Source: Tetmemena sp. SeJ-2015
Lineage: Eukaryota; Ciliophora; Spirotrichea; Sporadotrichida; Oxytrichidae
DNA length: 64,000 nt
Assembly (NCBI GenBank): GCA_027382625.1
Contig: JAJKFJ010021707.1
Location: 55,165-119,164, forward strand
Direction of reading: 5' to 3'
Shown: one piece after another, positions 1 to 11,600 of the stretch
Layout: each line of letters begins with the position of its first letter
Numbering within the stretch: the stretch's first letter is position 1
Notes under the pieces: model-generated
The model's input: the letters and a program-made list of their open reading frames with translations, nothing else
Told to the model about the DNA's origin: nothing
Database searches by the model: none
Translations under genes and position numbers: made by a program

Positions 1-3000
1 ATTTTTATCTCAGAATATTATGCCTCTTTCTTTGTTACAGCGAAGTAGCCTATTTTCTTTTTCATTTATTTCTTATTAGAATCGGTCAATCTCTCGCAAG
101 TCTTTTTTTATTTGTTCAATATAATAGACCAATCTATATATACTTTATTCTATTTGTTCAATGGTCTATGGGACAGTCTTTTTGAGATCAGTCTTATTTA
201 GGAATCCATATTTATATTTAATAGCAGTCTGCAGAACCCTAATTAAACAAAGTGTAAATCTATTTAAAATAAATAAGGATTTCAGGAATAGTTTAAGAGG
301 CTTTGAGTCTCTAGTTTCTTATCTGATCTGTTGTCTTTTATGACTAGCATATCTGAAAATAGAAGCTGCTCATTATCGGAGTCGATACTAGAGTTTCCTT
401 GTAAATCTTTTAAATAAATAAAGCACTTTATATAAAAATAAAAGCTAATTTATGTTGACCCGTTAACTTTCACAGTTGTCATTTTAAACTCAATAAAAAT
501 ATTAAAAGCTCATAGATAAAATGAACTACTAGTTTTAAAAAGAATAACATATTTAATCATTCAATAATTTAAGTGACAAAGTTTCTAATCGAGAAAATTA
601 TAAATACTTTTCTTACTTTATTGATTTTATTCACTAATTGAAATAAGCAAATCAAAAATTTAGTGTAGCTATATAACTTATATAATGTTAATTTTTTGTT
701 GAAAACTTTGATAATTTCTACTTGATATTTAAACCAGTAATAGTTAAAAAGTGGTCATTTTTATAGAAATAATAATTATCTTGGTTTTAATTTTGGTCTA
801 AATATAGAATTTGACCTCTGGTGGAGTGAGAGTATTTGTATAAATTCAAAAGTACAAGGTCGTTTTATGATTCAAAGGTAGAGGGGACCAAATATTTATA
901 ATATTTATTTAATGTTCAATCTAATTAATTCAGGATATTTACAGTAGAGTTGATTTTTTAATAAGCATTCTTATTTAATAGTTGTTTCAAAAAAATGATT
1001 AAATTTTTATAGAAAATATTCACTCATAAATAAAAGGATAAATCCCTTGATCCGATATGCTGATATAATGTAAATAGTGGATATAAATATATTTGGGACC
1101 TTGCTCAGAATATTAGAGACTGTTTTCTCACGACAAACGATATTATTATCTGAAATATACTTTTCAATATTTCTGGATTAGATGGCCTCATCCAGAGGGC
1201 TCAAGTCATAATCTTAACTCTATTCCTAAGAGCTAAGCCCAAGATAACTCCCAATCATAGATGTTGGGTTATAGAATTAATAATAACTGAAAATAAATAG
1301 TTTTCAAATTTAAAATAAAAAATGTTATAAATTAGACAGATAAAAGATGGAGAAGAAAAATTGTTTTTTTAATATTTATGATGGATAATCATCTTAAGAG
1401 ATCTTATAATAGCTACTCATTAAAATTTAAATTTTTATAAGAATTGATAAAAATCAATTTCTATTGCTGAATAAATTTAAATTCAGTTTTAATAGAGATT
1501 TATATTATTACAGATGAGAATATTAAATTCTTCACTATTTTTATTAGTTATAGTATATTATTTAATGGATTATTGAGTAAATTGGTTTGAATAGCTAATA
1601 TGATTGAAAATTTTAGTATCTAAAGTTAAAAAACTTGCACAAAAAATTTGATATTTCAGCATTCTATATATTTAACACCTTTTGTCTCTACTGCTTTTGC
1701 TTAGTTGGTTTATTTTATTAGATTTAGAATTAAAAAAAATTAAATTTTATTATACATCCATTTTGAGAAATTAGTTTCCTTCGAGCAAAGAGAAAACTAT
1801 GTGAAAATTAATAATTTTTATTGTTGCAATATCGTGTTAATTGTTGTCATTTTTTAAATTTTTTGATTTTGATTTAATTATCAGCTATATTTTAGGATTT
1901 TAAATATGATGATGCTATATAGCAAACACTGGTCTCTTTTTGCAGACTTTAATTATATTAAATCCTTAATTTAAATTACTAATAGATCTTATCTAAATAA
2001 ATTAAAATGTAGTTATTATCCTTCTATAAGCAATTAATACTAATTTATAATTAAAATTGCAATATTTAGATTAGATAAAATATGAAATTTAAATTTACAA
2101 TCTATTTTTTATAAAAAGTATAAAAATAGAACTATTTATGATATAGTTTGATTAAAATTAATATAATAATTTGCAGACAATCCTAGACAAAATGCTTGTG
2201 AACATAGAGTAGGGGTTAATAGAACAATTTACTATAAAATACTATGGTATGAATTTTAATTATGCCGATAACAGGTTATAATAAAAATTAAGCATTTGAG
2301 ATATGATGTTAGCTAAAATATTTGTGTTCCCTCCAATTTCATCTTATTTAATCATAATTAATTTGAGTTTTTTCATCTATTCATCGTAAGAGAACTCAGC
2401 TTTTGTTGAAAGATTAATAATCTCAATTTTATATTTCAAACTACTCATCTTCAAAACTTATATCTCTTCACTTTGAGAATGCGTTTTTAAAAAAGGATAA
2501 GCCAAAAATTATTTAGATATATATTTTAATAGATTAACTGTATAATTCTTCTTTAATTTAAATATACTCAAACTATACCTCTCATCAAATTTGAGCTTTT
2601 CCATAATATCCAATTCAAATAAATCGACATATGAACTATCATAGATAATACTGGTAAAAATTGTACTTTTTAATTTGCTGTAAATTTATTTTTTAGAATA
2701 AATTTATCTATAAGTTATATAAGCAGCGTGCCTCTTAATTATGGATCAATTATAATTTGCATTTAGTATGATATATTTCGAAAATTTGCATTTTATAAAT
2801 ATAGAGGTGTATATAAATACTCTCAATAAAAGTAAGATATACCAAAAACTATAGAGATTGTTAAACTTAATAAATTGTATGCATTTTTAAACAGAATCAA
2901 AAAAATTATTTATGAAAAAAGACTAAGTAGCAAATTTATTTGATTAATACTGTTTGCTAAAGTACGTATGAAATAAATGAAATCTTGGCAATCTTGGCAA

Positions 3001-6000
3001 TCTTAAAATTTGTGAATATGCAAGCTTTCCCGGCCTTCAAATGAATCATGATGACGATTAAGACAATAATTTATAATAACTTAGTTAGAAACTGGTGAGT
3101 ATGGAAATTTTATTATAAAAGTATTTATACTCGCAGTGTAATTTCTGATAAATTATAGTTTAGAGTATTTTGCTAATTTCCCCCTCCCCCAAAGTCTAAA
3201 TATTTTATATTTAATTTACTTTTGGTATCCTTTGAAAAAGAATATTTTTTTCTCTTCTTGAGCCCCTAAATTATATCTTACTCTTATTAAATTATTTTTA
3301 TTAGTCCCAATTTAAATTTATTTCAATTTTAAATTCATGCAAGGAATGAATCTTAGCAAACAAACCTAATTAAAACAAAGGATTGAATATGCAAATTTAT
3401 TGACGATTAAGAAGGGAATGCTTCCATTTAAAAAATATCATAAAAATAAAAATTTAATTTAATAAAGTAAGCTTAAATACTAACTGATTTTGACAATAAA
3501 CTTAGCTAAATTATCTAATGATTTGGAAGATAAGTGTTTATATTTGAATTCAACGAAGTTCGAATTTAAAAAGAGCACGAAATCTTATGTGAAACATATT
3601 CATTTAAATCAAATTATCAGATGAATCATAATTTTTCATTTTTATTTCTGAAATAGTTTCTATCTATTGATTATTTTGGTCATCCGGCACAAAACAATAA
3701 ATTTGTTTTTTACAGTTTTTACACTTGTTATAAGTTGAATTGAATCCTCCATTTTTTCTCTAAAGCATAATTAAGTTATTATTAGGGAAGAAGACGATGC
3801 TGATCATAATGAGAGACGCATATCCAAAAAGAAGAAAATTGATTTTCTCTTTTTACAAATTTTCTCAATCTGCTTGATTTTTAAGATGTATTATAACTTC
3901 CTATAAAAAAGGCGAAATACTACTCACTATTTTTAATTTTTGCTTATAAAATATTATTGAATATTAAAACCATATAAAACGTAATCTAATGCGGTATTAG
4001 GAATGTGAACCCAAGGTTGGAAATAAAATAATCCCAAGCTGCCAATTTAGAATAAGAAGTGGGAGGGAATCCAATCATTGAATATTAAATTATCGTGTCC
4101 GATCATTCCCATAAAATAGAAACCAGCCAAATCAATCTCTCTGTGCAACAGCTTATATCCTTAAAAGGTAACATGCAAAGCAAGGTAAGCAAGAGAAAAT
4201 AAATCACAAATTAGTTCAGAGGCAAAGGATTTCGTTCAACAGTAAATCCCAAAAATAATTAGAAAAATTAAGAAATGCAATTTTAAATAGTCAAATTTTG
4301 TCAATTAAATAAAAATAATTTATCTTTTCACTGTTTATTGATTGACTTGATTTTGTCATTTATAATATGGAAAAAGTCTTTTTGGCAAAAATATATTAAA
4401 GACATTTGAAGTAAATTTTGAGTGGAGGACAATTATTTATAGAGGTTTGAGTGGCGTAATGATAAAAAGCATATTTTAATTTGCATAACTGCCATATTCA
4501 GGTAGTAGAGTGGAAAGAGCGCTATACCTCTGTTACTAAACGATGAGAATACCGTAATTTAAACGAAGTGATCTATCCAATCACCGCCTTTCAACAAATA
4601 TATATACAAGAATGTGTTCAGAAATACTCCAGCTGGGTATAAAGCGAAAAATCTTGGAACTCCAAATGAGAAGAAACCTATATAATAGAAGTTCAAAAAT
4701 TAAAGCCATATTTACAACAAAAAAACTTATTTTTATTATAAAGAGACAGCTATTTCAGAGAAAACATTTTATTTAATTTTAAGTGATAAGAGTTATCAAA
4801 GAAAAGTTACAAAGTAATTTCTATCAAGATTTAATTATTTTTATTTGGATTTGTAAAACCAAGTTATTAATAAATTCTAGCTAAGATTCAGAAGTTTATC
4901 TATTTTAAATGATATGGTTATATTATTTATCTATGATAAGATAAGAATTAGGAAAGAGTGGTCTTATCTCAAAATGTCATGAATTGATTAATTTTTGTCT
5001 GCCGCTTTCTTTGTTTTATAATAAATTTTCTAATATAAAACCTTAATTTTTTAATTTGAATCCAATCATGGAAATCGACATATATACCGTGGCTAAACAT
5101 AATATTATATGATAAAATTGGTATCAATACTTAATTGAGCGCCTTAGATATGAGAATTCTAGAATGTGTTTAAGTATATTTGAATTCTTTGCTAATAAAT
5201 GAGAAGAACCTCTTAGTAAAGGAAGGCAGTCCCTTTGATCTGTAGACTGAATATAAAAATAAATTAATGTTGATATGTGTATCATATGCACATATTAACA
5301 TATGAATGAGCAGCTAGGAATCCTGATATCAAACTGAAGATATTATAGGTCAAATACGAATAGTTGATTGCTGGTTATAAAATGTACAAATAAAACAACT
5401 AAAAAGTGCAAGATTCTTAATTACAAGGCTAAATCCTTTGCAATCTATGTATTTTTGAAAAGTTTATTTTTAAAGAAGAGTTCATATATTTAACTGCAGT
5501 AGGAAGGAATTAGTTATTTACGATAGAGGGTTTATCTGATTGCATACCGACATTAGAATTATTAATCCTCTTATCCTATTGGTTGAAATATGCGCATTAG
5601 ATAGTAATACCTCCCCTTCAGCAAATGGTATCTGTTTTAGCTTATCAGATTTCAAGACTCTGATTTTTAGAAAGTGGGAATGCATCTTTGATTGCGATTA
5701 CGATGTTGAGAGTAGTGTTTTTGAGAATGCCATTAACTTTCTAATTTATTTATTCTACTAGATTAATTAAACTCTGACTTGTAATTAAGAGTCGTTTCAT
5801 TTAATATTTCTCATATTCGCGATCAACTATTCGTATTTGACCTATATTGGAAATATATATTCCAATAAGTTAAAGTTAAATGAATTGAATTTGCAAATAT
5901 TTGCCTGTTTGGTGGGTACTATGATAAATTCTAGCCATTTGTAGTTCTCTACTGCCACCTCAAGATGTTCTCTCATTAAATTATAAGACACAAATAATAA

Positions 6001-6215
6001 GCTCTCAGTCTCATATCGAAGTCTCTACCTGTCAGGTACTTCTGATGGTGGCTTATGGAACACATTATCACCAAATAAAACGAAAATACTCGCTCATAAA
6101 ATAAGATATATAGAATAAATACACTTTATATACAATTGTAATACCATGATCGCCATCAAGGCACGAATCATAGTAAAGGGGTCGTTTTTTAATTCAATCA
6201 ATTCAACCTCCAATT
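1..6215 (-). CDS. Locus A: scrambled acyltransferase-3-like membrane protein gene, cut by left edge
   Basis: Read on the minus strand with TAA/TAG as Gln. Blocks in order: N-terminal span IELKNDPFTMIRALMAIMVL (6135-6212); SHHQKYLTGRDFD and ENYKWLEFIIVPTK (5893-6068); FSLISGFLAAHS (5303-5346); FTKRFFSF (about 5197-5250); VPRFFALYPAGVFLNTF and FSSFSNRGIALFPLYYLNM (4490-4675); KLLHREIDLAGFYFMGMIG and FLFQIGSLGLFYFQPW (3990-4190); NGSIPFLIV (about 3410) continuing as IHLKAGKACIF (about 3050); SDNNIVCREKTVSNIL (about 1090-1260); FESQNDLVLLNLYKYSHS (780-895); an acidic block (300-430); VLQTAIKYKYGF (20-250). The His-bearing first span, SGFL motif, RFFxLYP motif and the C-terminal E/N-x-P span seen in paralogues resemble acyltransferase-3 (nrf-6-like) proteins; that assignment is inference. 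AT-rich pointer-bounded segments separate the blocks. No start ATG found near 6215. Confidence 0.6.
3052..3400 (-). other. IES in locus A, third conserved position
   Basis: Direct repeat TGACGATTAAG at 3052-3062 and 3401-3411. Joining gives NGSIPFLIVIMIHLKAGKAC. There is no GT...AG intron boundary at the junction. Confidence 0.7.
4664..5196 (-). other. IES of locus A splitting the FTKRFFSF motif and carrying the displaced MDS
   Basis: Bounded by AAATGAGAAGAA at 4664-4675 and 5197-5208. Joining gives FTKRFFSFGVPRFFALYP. Counterparts: B, CTAAATGAGAA at 15761-15771 and 16684-16694; C, AAATGAGAAGTA at 23239-23250 and 23573-23584. The repeat itself encodes the FFSF or YFSF residues, so the motif appears twice in the germline copy. 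Loci D and I have the motif uninterrupted. Confidence 0.78.
5058..5091 (-). other. Displaced micro-MDS of locus A
   Basis: Encodes GIYVDFHDW, which belongs in the middle of the KLLHRE...DWIPSH block about 1 kb downstream on the minus strand. Pointer GAATCCAATCAT occurs here (5058-5069) and at 4067-4078. Pointer CGTG occurs here (5088-5091) and at 4094-4097. Swapping the 15 bp between the target pointers for this segment gives GMIGHGIYVDFHDWIPSH in one frame. Confidence 0.8.
5971..6008 (-). other. 38-bp IES in locus A
   Basis: Bounded by direct repeats TCTCAT (5971-5976 and 6009-6014). It is 38 bp and so shifts the frame. Excision joins TGRDFD to MREHLEVAVENYKW, whose length and pattern match loci C and D, which have no insert here. 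Confidence 0.75.
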
Positions 6216-8628
6216 TTAAGATTTGAGAAGAAAAAATAAGTTCTAATAAATTATTATTTTATTTTAAGTATAGTTTAGTTTAAATTTTCATAAAATAAGA
6301 GAACGTTTACATTTTTTAATAAAGTCGAATCAAAATTATCTTTTCCAAAATGTAAATAAACTTTTGTTTTAATTATGAAATGGTAAAAATAAATAATCAA
6401 ATATAAGAAAGATCAAATAAACTTAGGACTTTAAAAAATTTATGATAAAATATAAATTAAATATATTTTATGAATTAAAATTTGCATTTAAAATGGCTGC
6501 GCCTACTTTTTCTCCTCAGTGGGTCTGGTCTCTGCTATTTTCATTATATTTAATTAATACCTGGGTGATATCACAGAGGGAAGATATCCACTGGTCTGTT
6601 CTTAATTAATACTCAAGTATATCTCACAAAAATAACCCTATTTTTTCTGATAATCAAAAAACAGATTAAAGAAATTATTTGATAATAATTTATGTTAAAA
6701 TAACTATGGGATTTTCATTTAAGATTTAATATTAAAGATTTAGAGATGTTTTTAAATTGTGAAATGTGAAATTAATTCGTCGTGGTGCGTCAAATACCCT
6801 CGCCTAAAGTAAATAGTTTTTAGTTGGAATTATATCTATTAGATTATAACTGTTCCTTAACCGATTAGTAAATTCACACAAATAGAGTGTAGTTTTAAAA
6901 TTAGCTACGCCTTCATTTTGCAAATGTACTAATCGGTTTTGGCACAGTTATAATCTAATATATAGAATTCAAACTAAAAACTATTTACTTTAGGCGATGG
7001 ATATTTGACGCACCCCAACGAATTAATTTCACATTTCACAATTTAAAAATATATCTATCTATAAATCTATCATATAAATACAATTTATTATCGTATTTTT
7101 GCAATTATAAGCGATAAATTAATAGAAAATAATCATAACAATAAATAATGAATTCTTTCTTGATAATTTAAGGGAAAGTAATTTCATAAATAACTGAGAT
7201 GTGTTAGAATTTAACATGAAATAATGCTCCTTCCATTTTCAGAATTTCTTTTAGAGTATTTACTTTTGAAATCTTCAATTAGTATTTGGAGAGAGTTGAA
7301 ATGAAAACCTAAAAGTTTAATTATGACTAAATAATTATGCAATAGGAATATCAGAAACTATTTCTGGATAAGCTTAATTTATTTTATTTATGAGCTTATC
7401 CATTATTTAAGAAAATTAAAATAATTATATTTTAGAAATTGGGGTTTGTTTAGTTACCTGTTGCATAACTTCTAATCTTATTATAGGTAAGTTCTCTCTA
7501 ATATTTCCAAAAAATGATAATTGCCTACCCTACTCAGAATTAATGGTTCCTCTTTTGCATTTTAAGTTTCTAATCTTTACGAAATAATGATTAGTGATAA
7601 CCAAATGATTTATTAAAAATTTTAATTAATTTTATTGATTTATAATTATCTTTTATTTTATTCAAATTTAGTACTAAACTATCAACTCAATAATTCCTGA
7701 TATTTAAATTAAATATTCGAGGTATTACTTTAAATTATCAATAGGTAATTCTTGTGTTTAGGCTTTCATACTAAATTTGGAGATTTTATTATAAAACCTG
7801 AGAAAATAAGAGTATCCATGGCCGAAATCGCGGAACCTCTTCAATTTTTTAATCTTATAATAAATTATATTGAAGTTTTAATAAAAAAATATGATAGCCA
7901 TATTCTTTGGCAATATTAAAAATAAAGAGATAGGCGGCTTCTTTTTCTCTTTTTTAAAAATGAGGATCTCAAAAAGATTTTGATAAAGAGATATATTTAA
8001 ACATAAATCAAAATTATTTGGCTTGATATACACTTATCTTTAAAGTAAGGATATAAATTTAAAAGAAACAAGGAATAGTCAGAAATGAATCCCACTATTT
8101 TAACTTGTGCAGACTTTACTGCTCAAATTTGATCGACTTAGATTATGAATTATCATGCTAGGAACTTTAGAGATTGGGAAGATTGTTAAAAATATTTAAT
8201 GAGAAAGCCGAAAATAATACGAATTAATTAAAGACGTTTAATATTGGAATTCTATATTTAACATATAATTTAATTAGATTAATAAGGATTTATTTTTCAT
8301 TATTTTTTTAAGCAAGAGAAAAGAGCGTTGAGTATTTTAGCAACTTAGGTATTCTGCAAAGGATTGATAGAATTTATAAGGAAATTATAAATTAAGTTAA
8401 GTGGAATTCCTAATGACTTTTGTTAAGTAGATCAGATGTATTATGATTCTTTAGTGTATATTTAGTTATCAAAGTAGACAAACTTTTAAATAATCATAAT
8501 TTAAAAGTATTTTTATGAAATAATGTCGTAATACACATCTTTAAATAATATTTAGTTTAGAAATTATAAAGTAAACTTATTTTCAATAAAGCTTGCATTT
8601 CATTTTTAAATCCATTATAAAGATTTTT
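6215..8628. other. AT-rich interval between loci B and A
   Basis: I see no protein-like reading of length here. The first MDS of locus A, with its start codon, could lie here but was not found. The interval holds the large palindrome at 6736-7068. Confidence 0.4.
6736..7068. repeat. 330-bp imperfect palindrome (snapback element)
   Basis: The left arm (6736-6870) matches the reverse complement of the right arm (6927-7068) with few mismatches. A spacer of about 56 bp separates them. Shared segments include AAAGTAAATAGTTTTTAGTT with its complement, and TTATAATCT repeated. No open frame is present. It could be a foldback/MITE-type element or a long hairpin. Confidence 0.75.
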
Positions 8629-11600
8629 TTAAAAAAAATTTATTAAATAATAAAACGCGCTCATGGCAAGAAGATAAAGAACGAGTAGAGCAAATATTTT
8701 CTTCCACTTGGGTTCTTCAAACTTCATTCCTCTGACCCAGTTTCTAAGAGGTCGCTGGATTGGTTCATTGATTAGGGAGTCGTATAAGAACGACAAAATC
8801 ATTATTACGATCATGTAGTACACCACGGCAGAGATTAGGAAACATAATATTGTCATCAATACTATTAATGTTAAGACAATAAATTTAAAAGCTTTTTCTT
8901 ATTCAATAATACATATTTTTTAATTATAAAATTTCCAAAGTGAGCTGGAGTTTTCTTAAGCTTTTTATTGTATGTGTGTGAGCTTATGTCTATTTCTTAA
9001 TACGATTATTGATTAACTAATAAATAAATCTATGTGCATTAAGTCTTTAATAGCAACTTAACTTATTTTCTTAAATATATTTGGAGTATATTATTGCTTT
9101 TTTCTTTGCCATAGCTAGGTATCCTATCTTCTTCTTGATAACTTTCTTGTATTCATTATCAGTCTCTATTAAGTCTTTTTTGAACTGCTCAATTCAATAG
9201 AGATATTTTAACACTTCATTTTTTTCATTCAAATTTACCTAAATGGCTTGAGGGAATCTCTGAGTGAGATTAGTCTTCTTAAGATATCCATACTTGTATT
9301 TAACGGCAGTCTGTAGAACTCTTAGTAAACAAAATATATGAAAATATTCAAAATATAATAAGGAATGAATGCATAATTTAACGTGCTCGGCTGTTCATAT
9401 TCCTTATCTTCTCTGTCGTCTTTTAAAACGAGCATATCCTAGAACAGAACTAAGTCGTCTTTAGTGTCTAAACTGTTTCCTTATAAACATTTTAAATGTA
9501 AAATTTAATTAAAAAGGGTTAAAAGTTAAGTTTATGTTGATAGATTGACTCTCACATCCCCCATTCAAGCTCCATATATTTAAGAAACTCTAATTTATTT
9601 TCGAAGAAAAAATGGTTTTTATAATTAAGAAATAAATGAGGCTATATTTTTTAAGATAAATATTATGGGATGAATAGGAATAGACGATCACTGATTGTAA
9701 AAAAAGATATTATTGTTCAAATACGAATCGATGATTTAGGAAATAAAATTCACAAATTCAAATTGATTTAAAATAGTTGTTTAGCTAATATTAATTTCAT
9801 TCTTTAATTTAAAAACAATTTTAATGAAAATGGTTTTTGAAGCAATTGACACAACAGCTGCAGCTCAAGAAAAGATGAAAGCTTTCAACATTTGTGTAAA
9901 TACTAAAAGCAGATATAAATAATGTTTGCAAAATTATCTGTCAAGGTAAGACAAAATATTTATGAGTGTAATAACTATTGATATCGTAGAGTGAATGTAT
10001 GCATGAATACAGCTAAAGAAAAGTTAAATGCAACTACTCAAATTCTCGAAGAAGATTGATAAACTAACTCAAGCACTCAAAATTCAAATCAAAAGCAGAA
10101 GATGACAATTAGCAGTACTCAAATACTTTTCAGGTGTCTTTAAGATGTGACAATAAATGTATTTGGAAAATAAATTGCACGATAACCTAATGCTATCTTC
10201 ACCATATTAAAAACCCTTACTCATTTGGTAATTATTGCTATATCCTAAATCTTGTTAGTTTTTGCTATAAATTATATTTCAATTACGAAATGGTGGTTTT
10301 CAATATATACAGTTGAACCGGTATGCTCAACCTACCGCCACCTCGGCCTACTTATTATCTACTGTTCCATTTAATACTCATAATTTCTACTAATTCTTTG
10401 CATTTCAGATAACGAGAATTGATTGATACATTGAGAATATATTTATATCAGATGTTTTTATCTCTATTAATGGAATTTGGTATTATTGTCAATTCCGTTA
10501 ATAATTTAAATTTTTGAATATGCAATCATATTTTAGCAATTATGGCTAAAGAAAATTTTAAACTAAGATTATAACTTATTTTTTTATTTCTATAACTATG
10601 CTTCTCAAAATATTTGAATTGCTTTTAAGATTTTAAATTTTGTCTAGAATTGATATAAACTTATCTTATAAATCAAAACTTAAAGATTTTAATTAAATTG
10701 CATTAAAAACTAGAACATTATATTATTATATTTTGATAATATAATCTATATTTGGTTTTGATTTTGGTTGAAATAGAGTAGTTGACCTCTAGTAGAGTTA
10801 GTGTATTTGTATATATTCAAAATTGCCAAATCGGTTTCTAATTCAAAAGTTGAGGGGACTCACATTAAGATATATTCATTTTTATTGAAAATTTATTTTA
10901 AAAACCATTCTTTAAATATTTTTTTATTTATGATTTCATTATATGAATTAATATCTTTGTCGAATATACTACATGCATAGTTTATATTCATTAATTATAT
11001 GGATTCGCTCTTTCAGTTAAAAGAATATAAATTCTAACGCTCAACATTATAATAACTTCAGAGCTTTTAAATTATAAAATTTATTGGGACGTGATTGAGA
11101 ATATCAGAAACTGATTTCTCTCTGCAAATAATATTATTATCAGAAATGAACTTGGCCATTTATTTTGATTATAGAGCTTGATCAAGAGGGTTCATTTCAA
11201 ACTTTATTCCTTCCTCAATAGAACCAAGGCCCAAATATTCTCCAATATTGAAAGGGTTATAAGTGGATATTTATCAATATATAATCATTTTTATTCTTAA
11301 AATTAAATTATAAAATCAGAAGATGTTCAAAGAGTAATAAATTTCTGCCAATGATATTCTTCATATCATTTAAGGAAACTAAATTCAATAATTTTGTCTC
11401 TGTTAAAAAATTAATTCATAGTTTTGAGTGCACAAGCATAAAATTTACATTTCTGAAGAAAAAAAAGTTTAAAACAACTTGATAGATTTTATTTATAGTT
11501 TGAGAGTATTTTAATTATTCATATCCGCATCCAATTAGTCTGTGATAAACTGACGTCATGAAGTATAACTTAAACTAATATTTGTTTAATAAATGATTTT

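Noticed and set aside
161..343. Short standard-code ORFs throughout the AT-rich DNA
   Set aside because: Most are broken pieces of UAR-as-Gln genes or chance frames. This one overlaps the C-terminal coiled block of locus A on the opposite strand.
5893..6068. Alternative uninterrupted frame (NVFHKPPSEVPD...) through the 38-bp IES in A and B
   Set aside because: Loci C and D match the SHHxKYxTG frame, and the excised product has the same length as theirs. The alternative frame has no counterpart in C or D.
8629..8859. C-terminal span block read as the N-terminus of locus A
   Set aside because: In locus C the same span is contiguous with the MAKK segment that follows the VLQTA block, so it closes the preceding gene.
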